DNA from: JACPUW01 sp049115495
Lineage (GTDB): Bacteria > Bacteroidota > Bacteroidia > CAILMK01 > JACPUW01
Direction: 5' to 3'
Assembly: GCA_049115495.1 (NCBI GenBank)
Contig: JAGDZV010000013.1
Span: forward strand, 62,001-126,000
Length of the DNA stretch: 64,000 nt
A model generated the notes under the pieces. The model was not told the DNA's origin, searched no databases, and was given only the letters and a program-made list of their open reading frames with translations. Below are positions 1 to 7,592 of the stretch, piece after piece. Position 1 is the stretch's first letter. Each line of letters begins with the position of its first letter. Position numbers and translations under genes: made by a program.

Positions 1-81
1 ATAATCATCAAAAAAATAACTAAAAGATGATTTAATAAAGAAACCCGTAGCTTCATCAACCTATCAATCTAAATTCAATGC

Positions 82-1350
82 CTAATTGGACCAATTTTCA
101 CACAAATCAACAATAAGCCTAAAAAAATTGTTATAGCCAGCCCAACTTGGTTTGTCAGGCGTGTCGTTGATATCATGGTAATAAGGATACTCACCCAATA
201 GATAGATAAAAATTGAGCGAACTCCATTCTCAGAGAAGTAGTAATGATCGCTATTAGCCGCTTTGCCGCGGCCTTTAATGGCTGCCATGTATTCTTTATC
301 GGTATTAATGCTTTTGAGTGTACGCATTACCCCTTTAAATACTCGACCATTTACTACGGTCATACCATCTTGGCCATTGGTAACCAAATCAAGGTTTATG
401 AGCAAGCTAATTTGCTCAAGCGGGTAAATTGGGTGTTCAACAAAATATTTTGAACCAACTAAACCGGCTTCTTCGCCAGCAAAGGCTATAAACAGCATGT
501 TGTATTTACGAAGGGAGTCATTTTTGGCATAGAATTTTGCTAAATCGAGCAACATGGCTGCCCCACCTGCATTATCGTTGGTTCCATAAAAACAGGCTTC
601 TGTTCCCATTCGGCCAAGGTGATCGTAATGCGCCGTAAATACAATGGTAGAATCGGTATTTTTTCCCGGAAGAAAACCAAGTACATTTTGGTTTTGAAAA
701 CTGGTGATGAGCTCCTGCTCAATGTTTAAGCGAATAGACTTGGCGTTAGCGGGCCACGAACTTTTTAAAACTTCAACCCAAACGCGGTTTTTCACTCTAT
801 CTCTTACGCTCCATGTTAGTTTTTCGGCTTCTTCTAGGTGCACATATGCGGCAGCGCCCAACTCATTATTAGCGAAAGCTCTACCTACAGCATCATTATT
901 AATATTTACAATTACGCTATTGCTGTAAACTAAAGCACTTTGGCTCCAATCGTGCTTTTTTATAAAACGCTTAAACTTTCGGAAGCTTTTTAGATGCTTG
1001 GCTTCTAAATAAACCAACTCAAGTTTAAGATTGCTACAACCTTTAGATGACGGTTCTACTTGATAATCAAGCCCCGGTTTTAATTCTTTCCCGTCAATAT
1101 TCACAGATAATGCACCCGGAAAAGTATTTACCGCATGTGTAAAGTCTTGAAATTGTACTTGCTCTAAATCCGCCTTTTCAAATTCTGCCTTTATGAAATT
1201 AGCTGCTTTTTTGCCCCCATTGTTTACATAGCCGCGTCCGTGATATTCTTCTGAAGCCAGAACCTCAACTACAGTTTTTACATAGTCAAGGTTCTGCCCC
1301 CAAATATTTGAAGTAAGTAATAATAGTGCTACTGAAACTACAGCCTTCAC
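82..1350 (-). CDS. Secreted M28-family zinc aminopeptidase
   Basis: This encodes an exported peptidase of family M28, which removes N-terminal residues using two zinc ions. A signal peptide occupies about residues 1-18 (a hydrophobic VALLLL core ending IWG). A PA-like insert fills roughly residues 80-215. The catalytic part carries the M28 signatures TAHYDHLG, GTNDNAGG, AFAGEEAG (general-base Glu and metal Glu), NLDLV and the late YYHDINDT, so all metal ligands seem present. The start is GTG at 1350, immediately after the purS stop; no nearby ATG gives a better signal peptide. It is the last gene of the minus-strand operon that begins at 6061. The substrate cannot be told from sequence. It is probably periplasmic or surface-exposed, because no T9SS sorting domain is seen at the C terminus. 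The family assignment is firm. Confidence 0.9.
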   Translation of the reverse strand: MKAVVSVALLLLTSNIWGQNLDYVKTVVEVLASEEYHGRGYVNNGGKKAANFIKAEFEKADLEQVQFQDFTHAVNTFPGALSVNIDGKELKPGLDYQVEPSSKGCSNLKLELVYLEAKHLKSFRKFKRFIKKHDWSQSALVYSNSVIVNINNDAVGRAFANNELGAAAYVHLEEAEKLTWSVRDRVKNRVWVEVLKSSWPANAKSIRLNIEQELITSFQNQNVLGFLPGKNTDSTIVFTAHYDHLGRMGTEACFYGTNDNAGGAAMLLDLAKFYAKNDSLRKYNMLFIAFAGEEAGLVGSKYFVEHPIYPLEQISLLINLDLVTNGQDGMTVVNGRVFKGVMRTLKSINTDKEYMAAIKGRGKAANSDHYYFSENGVRSIFIYLLGEYPYYHDINDTPDKPSWAGYNNFFRLIVDLCENWSN

Positions 1351-1352
1351 AA

Positions 1353-1607
1353 CTACCCTACTGCAGTTAGCGTAAAGCTGTATTTTTCCATAATTAGATT
1401 CGCTAATAGCTTTCTACAAGCCTCATCAACCATTTTCTCAGCCGTTTCTTCGCTCTCACTCTCAATGGTAAAATCCATGTGTTTACCTATGCGTACTTGA
1501 TCAATACCCTCTAAACCAAGATTGGCCAAGCTGCGGTTTACAACTTTACCTTGTGGATCTAGTAATTCGTCAAGTGGCATTACATCTACGGCTACCTTAA
1601 ACTTCAT
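1353..1607 (-). CDS. purS: Phosphoribosylformylglycinamidine synthase subunit PurS
   Basis: PurS is the small bridging subunit of the three-part FGAM synthase (PurS-PurQ-PurL), which amidates FGAR in purine synthesis. At 84 residues it has the usual length. It shows the family pattern: a VxVxP first strand, the DPQG turn, a central helix ending in LG, the VRIGK motif followed by a strand reading FTIE, and a C-terminal KLLANLIMEKY helix. The start codon overlaps the pssA stop by four bases, which suggests translational coupling, and the M28 gene starts three bases after its stop. The neighbours are not purine genes: purL and purQ are not in the window. Species with PurS normally have the short PurL, so a search of the whole genome should find one. 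Confidence 0.9.
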   Translation of the reverse strand: MKFKVAVDVMPLDELLDPQGKVVNRSLANLGLEGIDQVRIGKHMDFTIESESEETAEKMVDEACRKLLANLIMEKYSFTLTAVG

Positions 1608-2350
1608 TTTGCTGTAACGTTTTGAATAATTGATAATATTAAGTACAAAAGTACAATGAGTTGAATAGCTAATACACCAAAAAATATGAGCAATAGTGCA
1701 CTACCTAATATGAGTACAATTCTCAACTCATTTCCTTTAAAAGTAAAACTTGAAATCTTGAGTGTCATAAGCCTAAGTTTTGACACCATGAGCAAAGCCA
1801 TAACTATGGCTGATATTAAAATTACCCAAGTACTGGTCACGTAAATTTCAATCGTCGAATCACTCAACGGACTTAATGGGTAACCAAACCCAAATCTATA
1901 GATTAATGCAAAGCTGCTTAAATAAAGCCCTGCCGCTGGTATGGGCACTCCAATAAATTCTTTTGAGCTGCCAGATATATTAAATCTTGCCAAACGATAA
2001 GCACCGGCCAAAGTAAATATGAATATGAGTTGAGCGTAAGAACTAGCACCGTTTATAAAGTACATTTTTGCCCAGGGCTCATCTACCGCTGCCAACATAA
2101 ATAACTCTTGTGCAATAAAAGCAGGTAAAACCCCAAAGGTCACTAAATCGGCTAGTGAATCTAGTTGTGCTCCAAGCTCTCCGCTAACCTTTAGTATTCG
2201 AGCTGAGAAACCATCAAAAAAATCGAGAATTGCCGCCAATATTAAAAGCAAGGCGGCCCCCCATAGGTTTCCTGCATGGGCAAAGCTTATGCCTACACAA
2301 CCACAAGCCAGGTTGCCTAGTGTAATTAAGTTAGGAATATGTCTTTTCAT
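1604..2350 (-). CDS. pssA: CDP-diacylglycerol-serine O-phosphatidyltransferase
   Basis: This inner-membrane enzyme joins serine to CDP-diacylglycerol to make phosphatidylserine, the precursor of phosphatidylethanolamine. The CDP-alcohol phosphatidyltransferase signature is complete: D-x2-D-G-x2-A-R-x8-9-G-x3-D-x3-D lies at about residues 43-68 (read as DFFDGFSARI, then GAQLDSLAD). Around it are about seven to eight hydrophobic helices. The opening RHIPNLITLGNLACGC is typical of type II PssA, and the 248-residue length fits. It overlaps pepE upstream and purS downstream by four bases each (ATGA type), so the three are almost certainly cotranscribed. A phosphatidylglycerophosphate synthase is the main alternative, but the N-terminal NLITLGNLACG pattern favours PssA. 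Confidence 0.9.
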   Translation of the reverse strand: MKRHIPNLITLGNLACGCVGISFAHAGNLWGAALLLILAAILDFFDGFSARILKVSGELGAQLDSLADLVTFGVLPAFIAQELFMLAAVDEPWAKMYFINGASSYAQLIFIFTLAGAYRLARFNISGSSKEFIGVPIPAAGLYLSSFALIYRFGFGYPLSPLSDSTIEIYVTSTWVILISAIVMALLMVSKLRLMTLKISSFTFKGNELRIVLILGSALLLIFFGVLAIQLIVLLYLILSIIQNVTAK

Positions 2351-3051
2351 CCCATTAAAAATGAAATATCGTCTTGCTCACCATAAACAGTAGGCTCTTG
2401 CCCGTTTTTAAAGTGTTTAAGCTCACCTACTCCTTTATAAAAAGGCTTTCCATTTTCAATTTCAATTAAGCTCCCCTCAGGAATTGCCGCAACATGCATT
2501 TTATCATTAATTGCAATAAATTCATTAATTCTGGCATCACGAGTTTCGCCGCCGTGATTTGGTAATGTTTTGTTGGTATAGTGCGGATTAATTTGAAAAG
2601 GCACCAAATTCAAAGCCTTAAAACTAGGTGGTTCTACAATAGGCATATCGTTTGTAGTAAAAATAAATGGGCAACTCATATTTGAGCCCGCACTCCACCC
2701 CATATATGGCATACCACTGTTTACCTTTTCTTGTATTTTTTCAACCAAGCCGGCCTCGTAAGTTCTTTTAAGCAGCGCAAAGGTATTACCGCCGCCAACG
2801 GCCACAGCATCGGCATCTTCTAATGCATTGGGGTTGTTATGAATTCCAATAATCTCAAGCCCAATTCCTTTTACCGCCTTTTGTAAGATCTCGGTGTATT
2901 TATCAAAGCTAAAAGTAACAGCCGCAAAAGGAACAAAGGCTACTTTTTTAACATTGAGCCTTTCGCAAAAAGCTTGTACATGGGGTAAGGGCCACTGAAA
3001 ATATGGGTCGCCCGGAAGTGTTGAATTACTTAAAAGTAAAAGGTTTTTCAT
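2347..3051 (-). CDS. pepE: Dipeptidase E, peptidase family S51
   Basis: This cytoplasmic serine peptidase cleaves Asp-X dipeptides. The catalytic serine sits in GWSAGSN at residue 120. An Asp at 135 (TTND) and a His at 157 (NPH) complete the triad, and all three fall at the numbers I recall for Salmonella PepE. VGGGNTFALL (about 85-94) is the conserved glycine loop. The 234-residue length is normal for S51. Its ATG lies two bases after the stop of the large lectin protein, and its stop overlaps the pssA start, so it is an internal operon gene. The cyanophycinase branch of S51 is less likely because the protein is short and there are no cyanophycin genes nearby. Confidence 0.92.
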   Translation of the reverse strand: MKNLLLLSNSTLPGDPYFQWPLPHVQAFCERLNVKKVAFVPFAAVTFSFDKYTEILQKAVKGIGLEIIGIHNNPNALEDADAVAVGGGNTFALLKRTYEAGLVEKIQEKVNSGMPYMGWSAGSNMSCPFIFTTNDMPIVEPPSFKALNLVPFQINPHYTNKTLPNHGGETRDARINEFIAINDKMHVAAIPEGSLIEIENGKPFYKGVGELKHFKNGQEPTVYGEQDDISFLMG

Positions 3052-3052
3052 G

Positions 3053-6000
3053 TTATCTTAATAAATAAAATGGTCCTGAATAAAAATAGGTTTCGCCGTT
3101 TGACCCGGTAAAGGTGGCAACATAATGGTACAATCCATCTTCGCAAATGGTTACACCGCCATTAAAGGTACCATCCCAATTGTTTTCGCCTTCAAATACC
3201 CTTTGGCCCCAACGATTAAAAATTCTGAGGTTGGCGTTTTTTACACCAACACCTCTCCACATAAATACTTCGTTGTTGTTTTCAGGGTCGGCATTAGGTG
3301 TAAAGGCAGATGGGAAATACACTTGGGTAACCGGTTCAAGACACAAAATATTACTGGCACTTATAAAACTATCGCCCCTGTTTTCGTAGGCATACACCAC
3401 ATAGCATTTTCCTGTATCGGGGTTGTTTTCATCAAAAAATTCATCGTCAAAGTATTGATTACCATTGGTGTTTATGGCTGCTCCATTAACTTCTTGAACC
3501 ACATAATTTCTTACACCGCGTGGAAAACGCTCATAAGAGTTCCAATTTAGTTCAGCTATTTGGCCTTGGCTAACCTCACCCTTTAAGAGTATGGTTGATG
3601 AAATATAAGATTCGGCACTTCGGCCACCGCAATCATCAATGGCAGTAACGGTGTAATTATACTGAGCCCTATTGCTATTTATTGAAAAATCAACAAGCGT
3701 TGTATCAAATATTTCTTGAAATATTCTTTGAGAACCTGCATCATCAACCCTTTTTACATCATAGTACTCTGCCACGGGTTCTGCTTTCCAGGTAAACGCT
3801 GCATTGCCAACACCATCAATTGTAACACCATAAAGGTCAACAGTATCTTTTTTAGTTAGTCCCTTTACCACAATTTCTGCTCCAATGGTATCACTACAAT
3901 AACCATTGCTCACATAATAAATCACGTTATAAGTTCCTTCTTCGCTTATTACAGTATCTTCATCGTTTAAGAAGTAAACCTGTCTAAACCTTGGTATTTC
4001 GCCTTGGGTAACTGATACAAACTTGTTTTGGATGACAGCATTACCAAAATAGCTACTATCTTCAATATCAAGCCTAAAAGGAGAGCAGCCACCAAAATCA
4101 GCAATATTGAGTCTTGCCACTACCGAATCTCTTACCGTAATGTAATCGGTGAGTACATTGGTATCTAAACACTCTCCATTGCCGCTATGTGTAATGTAAG
4201 TTATGGAGTAAGTGCCCGTTCGGTACTTTTTGGTAAATGATGTATTATTAGAAGTTATAAAAGTATCGGTACCATTACCGAATAAAACGTGTACCGAATC
4301 AAGTGGATCTGATGACCAATCAAAATCAACTTCGAATGTTGAGCAACCTTCAGTTGAATCAGAACTTAAGCTGCTAACCGGCGGATAATATAATTCTGGA
4401 AAAGTGGTCCAAGTTGCTGTATCTCTACAGGCTCCATTTCTTGTAGCTAACCTAAGCTCGTACTTGGTTGGATAAACTACCTTTTCTTTAAAATCAAAAC
4501 CAGTACTTGTACTGTAAGAACTCACCCATTTATTGCTTTGGGAAAACTGACTAGTATTTTCAAACTCATAAACTACAACGTTGCAATTTTTACTTGAATC
4601 AATAAGATTAAAACTGGCCGATGGCAAGGTGTCAATTTGAATAAAGTGTGTATCATTAAAAACACAAGAATACTTAGGATAGTGCACCGACCTATAAATT
4701 TCCAATTGCCCAAAACCTGATGGATTAATAACAACTTGAGAAAGATTTGTTCCGCCAACTGGTTGTAATCCAAAATCAGCCTTAAAATTAAAGCCTGTTG
4801 AATCTCCTATATTCGGGTCAACTGTAATTTCTAAATCATCGCCAGCACAAAGAGTATCAATACTAAAAGATATTGGTGGTGCCCAAGTTTTTAAGATTTT
4901 AAGATCAAACTGCAATGAGTCTTGAGTAAAACAGCTTCCATTCTTTGCTTGTGCCCAAAATGCGGCTTTTGTATCGCTAACCCTAGTAAAAGTTAGTATT
5001 TGATTAGGAAATCCCCAAGATCCCTTTTGCTGGTCAAAATCCCACTGAATCTGCTCGCAGGTTTGACAACTTGTTCTCACTTTTAAGGTATAGTCTTCAC
5101 AAGTGGTATCAATCTCAACACTCAGCTCAAGGTCTGTTTCATCAACCGCCTTTATATTGGTTTGGCGGGTTAACCTTAGGCTATCACAAACCCTTAACAA
5201 ACTCATTTCAACCTTATATGTTCCAATCGCCGGGGCCTTATATTTTGTTTTGTATGTATTGGCGTTAAAAAGTACCGTACTTGCCTGAGAAACCGTCCAT
5301 TGCACATCTTTAAACTCGTTTCTATCAAGGTTAAGTTTTAGGTCTAAGGTATCAGGACATATGGATTCCAAATCAAAACTAAAGCTTAGGTCTCTTGACT
5401 GGCCAATGTATTCAACGGTATGTGGCGTGCTTGCACTTCCGTTAGAGGCGGTAAACCCCATCCAAACAAGGTCATTACCACTAAATATGTCATTTTCAAT
5501 ATCAATTTTGGTTGAAATTCGCTGCTGACAATCTACAAATACTGCAAGTATGTTGGTAGTGGCGTTATATGTAATCCGAACCCTATGAAATCCGCAATCT
5601 TCTACGTTACTGTTATCGGGAGCAATAGCTACAGCTGCCGCTAAAACTGAACTTTGCAAACCATTTTGATGTATTGCAACATGATCATTTCTAATATCAT
5701 TGGTTCCATCATTGTCAGTATCAAACTCTATGGCCAGCGAATTAGATATCTCGTTTTGGTAACCCATGCCGTCATCATTACTCGCCAAAACATTAAGTGC
5801 TCCTGTGTTTCTCTGCAATAAAAAGGCAATACCTTCTGCACCATCATTTTTGCATCCAAATCGTAAGTTAAAGCTTATATCAAAGTTTTTGGTAATATCT
5901 ATTCGCGTTGAATCCCAGATACTACCTACCGATCCTGATGTAGCTGGGGTAAGTTGGTAAACCGAATCAGATAGTTTGCTTGCATCTCCGTTAATGGCAA

Positions 6001-6061
6001 ATTGAGCCAACGAAACAATGGGCAAAAGCAGAATTAATAGAAAAGAACTTAGCTTACGCAT
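3053..6061 (-). CDS. Secreted L-type-lectin-domain protein with T9SS sorting domain
   Basis: This is a large surface or secreted protein, about 1000 residues in the form starting at 6061. A longer reading frame to 6124 exists, but the ATG at 6061 directly precedes a good signal peptide (MRKLSSFLLILLLPIVSLAQ), so I use it. Residues about 20-235 resemble a bacterial legume-lectin (L-type) domain: a beta sandwich including FDISFNLRFG, GIAFLLQ, LAIEFDTDNDGTND, DHVAIHQNG and WMGFTAS. The middle holds PKD/Ig-like beta modules with paired cysteines and a fibronectin-like part near residues 750-900. The last ~90 residues (FPSAFTPNADPENNN, RIFNRWGQRVFEG, WDGTFNGG) form the gliding-motility-associated C-terminal domain that directs export through the type IX system. 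It heads the five-gene operon ending at 82. A role in glycan binding or adhesion is inferred. Confidence 0.85.
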   Translation of the reverse strand: MRKLSSFLLILLLPIVSLAQFAINGDASKLSDSVYQLTPATSGSVGSIWDSTRIDITKNFDISFNLRFGCKNDGAEGIAFLLQRNTGALNVLASNDDGMGYQNEISNSLAIEFDTDNDGTNDIRNDHVAIHQNGLQSSVLAAAVAIAPDNSNVEDCGFHRVRITYNATTNILAVFVDCQQRISTKIDIENDIFSGNDLVWMGFTASNGSASTPHTVEYIGQSRDLSFSFDLESICPDTLDLKLNLDRNEFKDVQWTVSQASTVLFNANTYKTKYKAPAIGTYKVEMSLLRVCDSLRLTRQTNIKAVDETDLELSVEIDTTCEDYTLKVRTSCQTCEQIQWDFDQQKGSWGFPNQILTFTRVSDTKAAFWAQAKNGSCFTQDSLQFDLKILKTWAPPISFSIDTLCAGDDLEITVDPNIGDSTGFNFKADFGLQPVGGTNLSQVVINPSGFGQLEIYRSVHYPKYSCVFNDTHFIQIDTLPSASFNLIDSSKNCNVVVYEFENTSQFSQSNKWVSSYSTSTGFDFKEKVVYPTKYELRLATRNGACRDTATWTTFPELYYPPVSSLSSDSTEGCSTFEVDFDWSSDPLDSVHVLFGNGTDTFITSNNTSFTKKYRTGTYSITYITHSGNGECLDTNVLTDYITVRDSVVARLNIADFGGCSPFRLDIEDSSYFGNAVIQNKFVSVTQGEIPRFRQVYFLNDEDTVISEEGTYNVIYYVSNGYCSDTIGAEIVVKGLTKKDTVDLYGVTIDGVGNAAFTWKAEPVAEYYDVKRVDDAGSQRIFQEIFDTTLVDFSINSNRAQYNYTVTAIDDCGGRSAESYISSTILLKGEVSQGQIAELNWNSYERFPRGVRNYVVQEVNGAAINTNGNQYFDDEFFDENNPDTGKCYVVYAYENRGDSFISASNILCLEPVTQVYFPSAFTPNADPENNNEVFMWRGVGVKNANLRIFNRWGQRVFEGENNWDGTFNGGVTICEDGLYHYVATFTGSNGETYFYSGPFYLLR

Positions 6062-6135
6062 AGGGTAATGGAGGATTTCAGATTGCAAATTAAAGGTATA
6101 GTGCCAAATAGCCCTAATTGCCACATAGTGCTTTG

Positions 6136-6143
6136 TACTTTTG
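6136..6143 (+). promoter_or_regulatory. TAnnTTTG promoter element of hldD
   Basis: TACTTTTG matches the Bacteroidota -7 consensus TAnnTTTG exactly and ends four bases (CCCC) before the hldD ATG at 6148. If transcription starts about four to six bases downstream, the message begins at or beside the start codon. A TTG at 6118-6120 could be a -33 element, but its 15-base spacing is short. The same string TACTTTTGCCCCATG occurs upstream of tatC. Confidence 0.5.
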
Positions 6144-6147
6144 CCCC

Positions 6148-7119
6148 ATGATAGTGGTAACTGGTGCTGCAGGTTTTATAGGTAGCTCTTTGGCTCATGG
6201 TCTCTTTAATAAAGGATACAAGGACCTTGTTTTGGTAGATGATTTTAGCAAAACCGTAAAAGCTGCCAATACTCAAACGCTTAACCTGCCCAAAGTTGAT
6301 AGAGAGCAATTCTTTAACTGGATTGAAGAAAATTATATTGAGATTGAGTTTATCATTCATATTGGAGCAAGAACTGATACCACCGAATTTGATACTCAAA
6401 TATTTGACCATTTAAATCTAAACTACACTAAAAAGCTTTGGAACAAATGTGTTGAATACGGACTACCCATCATATACGCATCATCTGCTGCAACTTATGG
6501 TGGTGGTGAATTTGGCTATGACGATAATCACGAGATCATTGAAAAACTAAAACCGCTAAACCCATATGGGGAAAGCAAGAACGATTTTGACAAATGGGCG
6601 TTGGCTCAAGAGCGTCAACCCTACTATTGGGCTGGCCTAAAGTTCTTCAACGTTTACGGGCCAAACGAATACCACAAGGGCCGCATGGCTTCGGTTGTTT
6701 ATCATGCTTTTAATCAGGTGAAAGAAAAAGGCAGTATGAAACTGTTTAGATCTCATAACCCTGACTATAAAGACGGTGAGCAAAAGCGCGATTTTGTTTA
6801 CGTGAAAGATGTGGTTGATGTTATCATTTGGCTACTAGAAAATAGAAACGGAGAAAATAACGGGCTTTATAACCTTGGCACGGGCAAAGCGCAAACTTTC
6901 TTAGACCTTGCTCATGGGGTTTTTAATGCTTTAGGTCTTGAACCTAATATTGAGTTTATTGATACACCCAATGATATTAGAGATAAATACCAATACTTTA
7001 CTGAAGCAAACATGGATAAGCTTAGGAGCATTGATTACTCTAAACCATTTATGAGTTTAGAAGAAGGAATAGCTGATTACGTTACCAACCATTTGGATAA
7101 AGGGAATTTGGGTTATTAG
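6148..7119 (+). CDS. rfaD: ADP-L-glycero-D-manno-heptose 6-epimerase
   Basis: This short-chain dehydrogenase/reductase enzyme (also called hldD) epimerises ADP-D-glycero-manno-heptose to the L-glycero form for the inner core of LPS. The NADP-binding motif VTGAAGFIGS lies at residues 4-13. The active-site YGESK and the upstream SSAATYG serine-threonine patch are present, as are KFFNVYGPNEYHKGRMAS and the late KRDFVYVKDVV segment that mark the heptose epimerase group. I start it at the ATG at 6148, which makes 323 residues with the Rossmann strand at the very N terminus; the frame is open back to 6118 but that extension overlaps the promoter. It is a single-gene unit, divergent from the lectin-protein operon with 86 bases between. 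Other LPS glycosyltransferases are at 43206-45412. Confidence 0.93.
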   Translation: MIVVTGAAGFIGSSLAHGLFNKGYKDLVLVDDFSKTVKAANTQTLNLPKVDREQFFNWIEENYIEIEFIIHIGARTDTTEFDTQIFDHLNLNYTKKLWNKCVEYGLPIIYASSAATYGGGEFGYDDNHEIIEKLKPLNPYGESKNDFDKWALAQERQPYYWAGLKFFNVYGPNEYHKGRMASVVYHAFNQVKEKGSMKLFRSHNPDYKDGEQKRDFVYVKDVVDVIIWLLENRNGENNGLYNLGTGKAQTFLDLAHGVFNALGLEPNIEFIDTPNDIRDKYQYFTEANMDKLRSIDYSKPFMSLEEGIADYVTNHLDKGNLGY

Positions 7120-7184
7120 GCTGTCGATAATAGGATTTTTTCTTTGGCCGTTCAGAAACTCCAGCTTTTGAACTTGAACCAAGC

Positions 7185-7202
7185 ATGGCGCTCTTGCGCC
7201 AT
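7185..7202. repeat. Hairpin repeat downstream of hldD
   Basis: ATGGCGC and GCGCCAT form a perfect 7-bp stem with a TCTT loop. A second hairpin, GGCGCT-AG-AGCGCC, follows at 7212-7225. Neither has an adjacent U-run of useful length on the plus strand, so they look more like extragenic palindromes than terminators, though hldD may still end here. Confidence 0.6.
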
Positions 7203-7212
7203 TTACATTTCG

Positions 7213-7265
7213 GCGCTAGAGCGCCTTTTCTTAACTCATTTTGAAGCTGGAGCTTCAAAAGAGCA
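7213..7265. repeat. Dispersed two-palindrome element, copy 1
   Basis: This 53-bp unit consists of a GCGCT-n-GAGCG palindrome, a TTCTT box and a second palindrome TTTTGAAGCT-GG-AGCTTCAAAA at 7239-7260. It ends in GnGCA. By my hand alignment 43 of 53 positions match the copy at 10131-10183 with no gaps and identical spacing. Both copies lie downstream of plus-strand genes. The equal spacing of unlike sub-palindromes shows a common origin rather than chance. Confidence 0.75.
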
Positions 7266-7285
7266 CTTGTTATTCACATATTCTA

Positions 7286-7515
7286 TGTCATCCCGGACCT
7301 GATCAGGGACCTTCTAATTTGAAAATCGGATTTTGAACTTTCCAAGATTCTGCATTTATGTATTAACAAATAGATTGCGGCTTCCCGAATAAAATCGGGA
7401 CAGGCAGGCCTGCAATGACGACCTATTGTCTACAAAGTCATTCTGAACAGAGTGAGGAATCTTGTATGTAAATCATGATTAAAAATCAAAATCTCTACCT
7501 CGTCGAAATGACAAT
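7286..7515. repeat. Composite of extragenic GTCATT-type repeats
   Basis: This stretch chains several pieces of a repeat style common between genes in Bacteroidota. They are: TGTCATCCCGGACC with the palindrome CCTGATCAGG (7298-7307); an ATTGCGG ... CCTGCAATGACG unit (7374-7420) enclosing CCCGA/TCGGG; and an inverted pair in which GTCATTCTGAACAGAGTGAG (from 7438) faces the reverse complement ending CTCGTCGAAATGACA at 7515. I see no coding potential here. The right end touches a possible longer start of the next gene (ATG at 7518), which is one reason to prefer the start at 7593. Confidence 0.65.
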
Positions 7516-7580
7516 CAATGTGTGAAGAAGCAATTAAGCCAAAAGTGACTTGGCTCATAGTAATTACTTTTTGTCCACCA

Positions 7581-7588
7581 TATTTTTG
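7581..7588 (+). promoter_or_regulatory. TAnnTTTG promoter element of the DUF294 gene
   Basis: TATTTTTG is an exact match to TAnnTTTG and ends four bases (GCTT) before the ATG at 7593. It supports that ATG over the upstream one at 7518 and again implies a message with almost no 5' leader. No convincing -33 TTTG at the usual distance is seen. Confidence 0.5.
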
Positions 7589-7592
7589 GCTT

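Noticed and set aside
3125..3550. Plus-strand open frame of 141 codons
   Set aside because: It lies antisense to the conserved C-terminal sorting domain of the lectin protein and shows no recognisable domain; it is a shadow.
7518..7592. N-terminal 25-codon extension of the DUF294 gene from the ATG at 7518
   Set aside because: That ATG lies at the edge of extragenic repeat DNA, and an exact promoter box ends four bases before the ATG at 7593.
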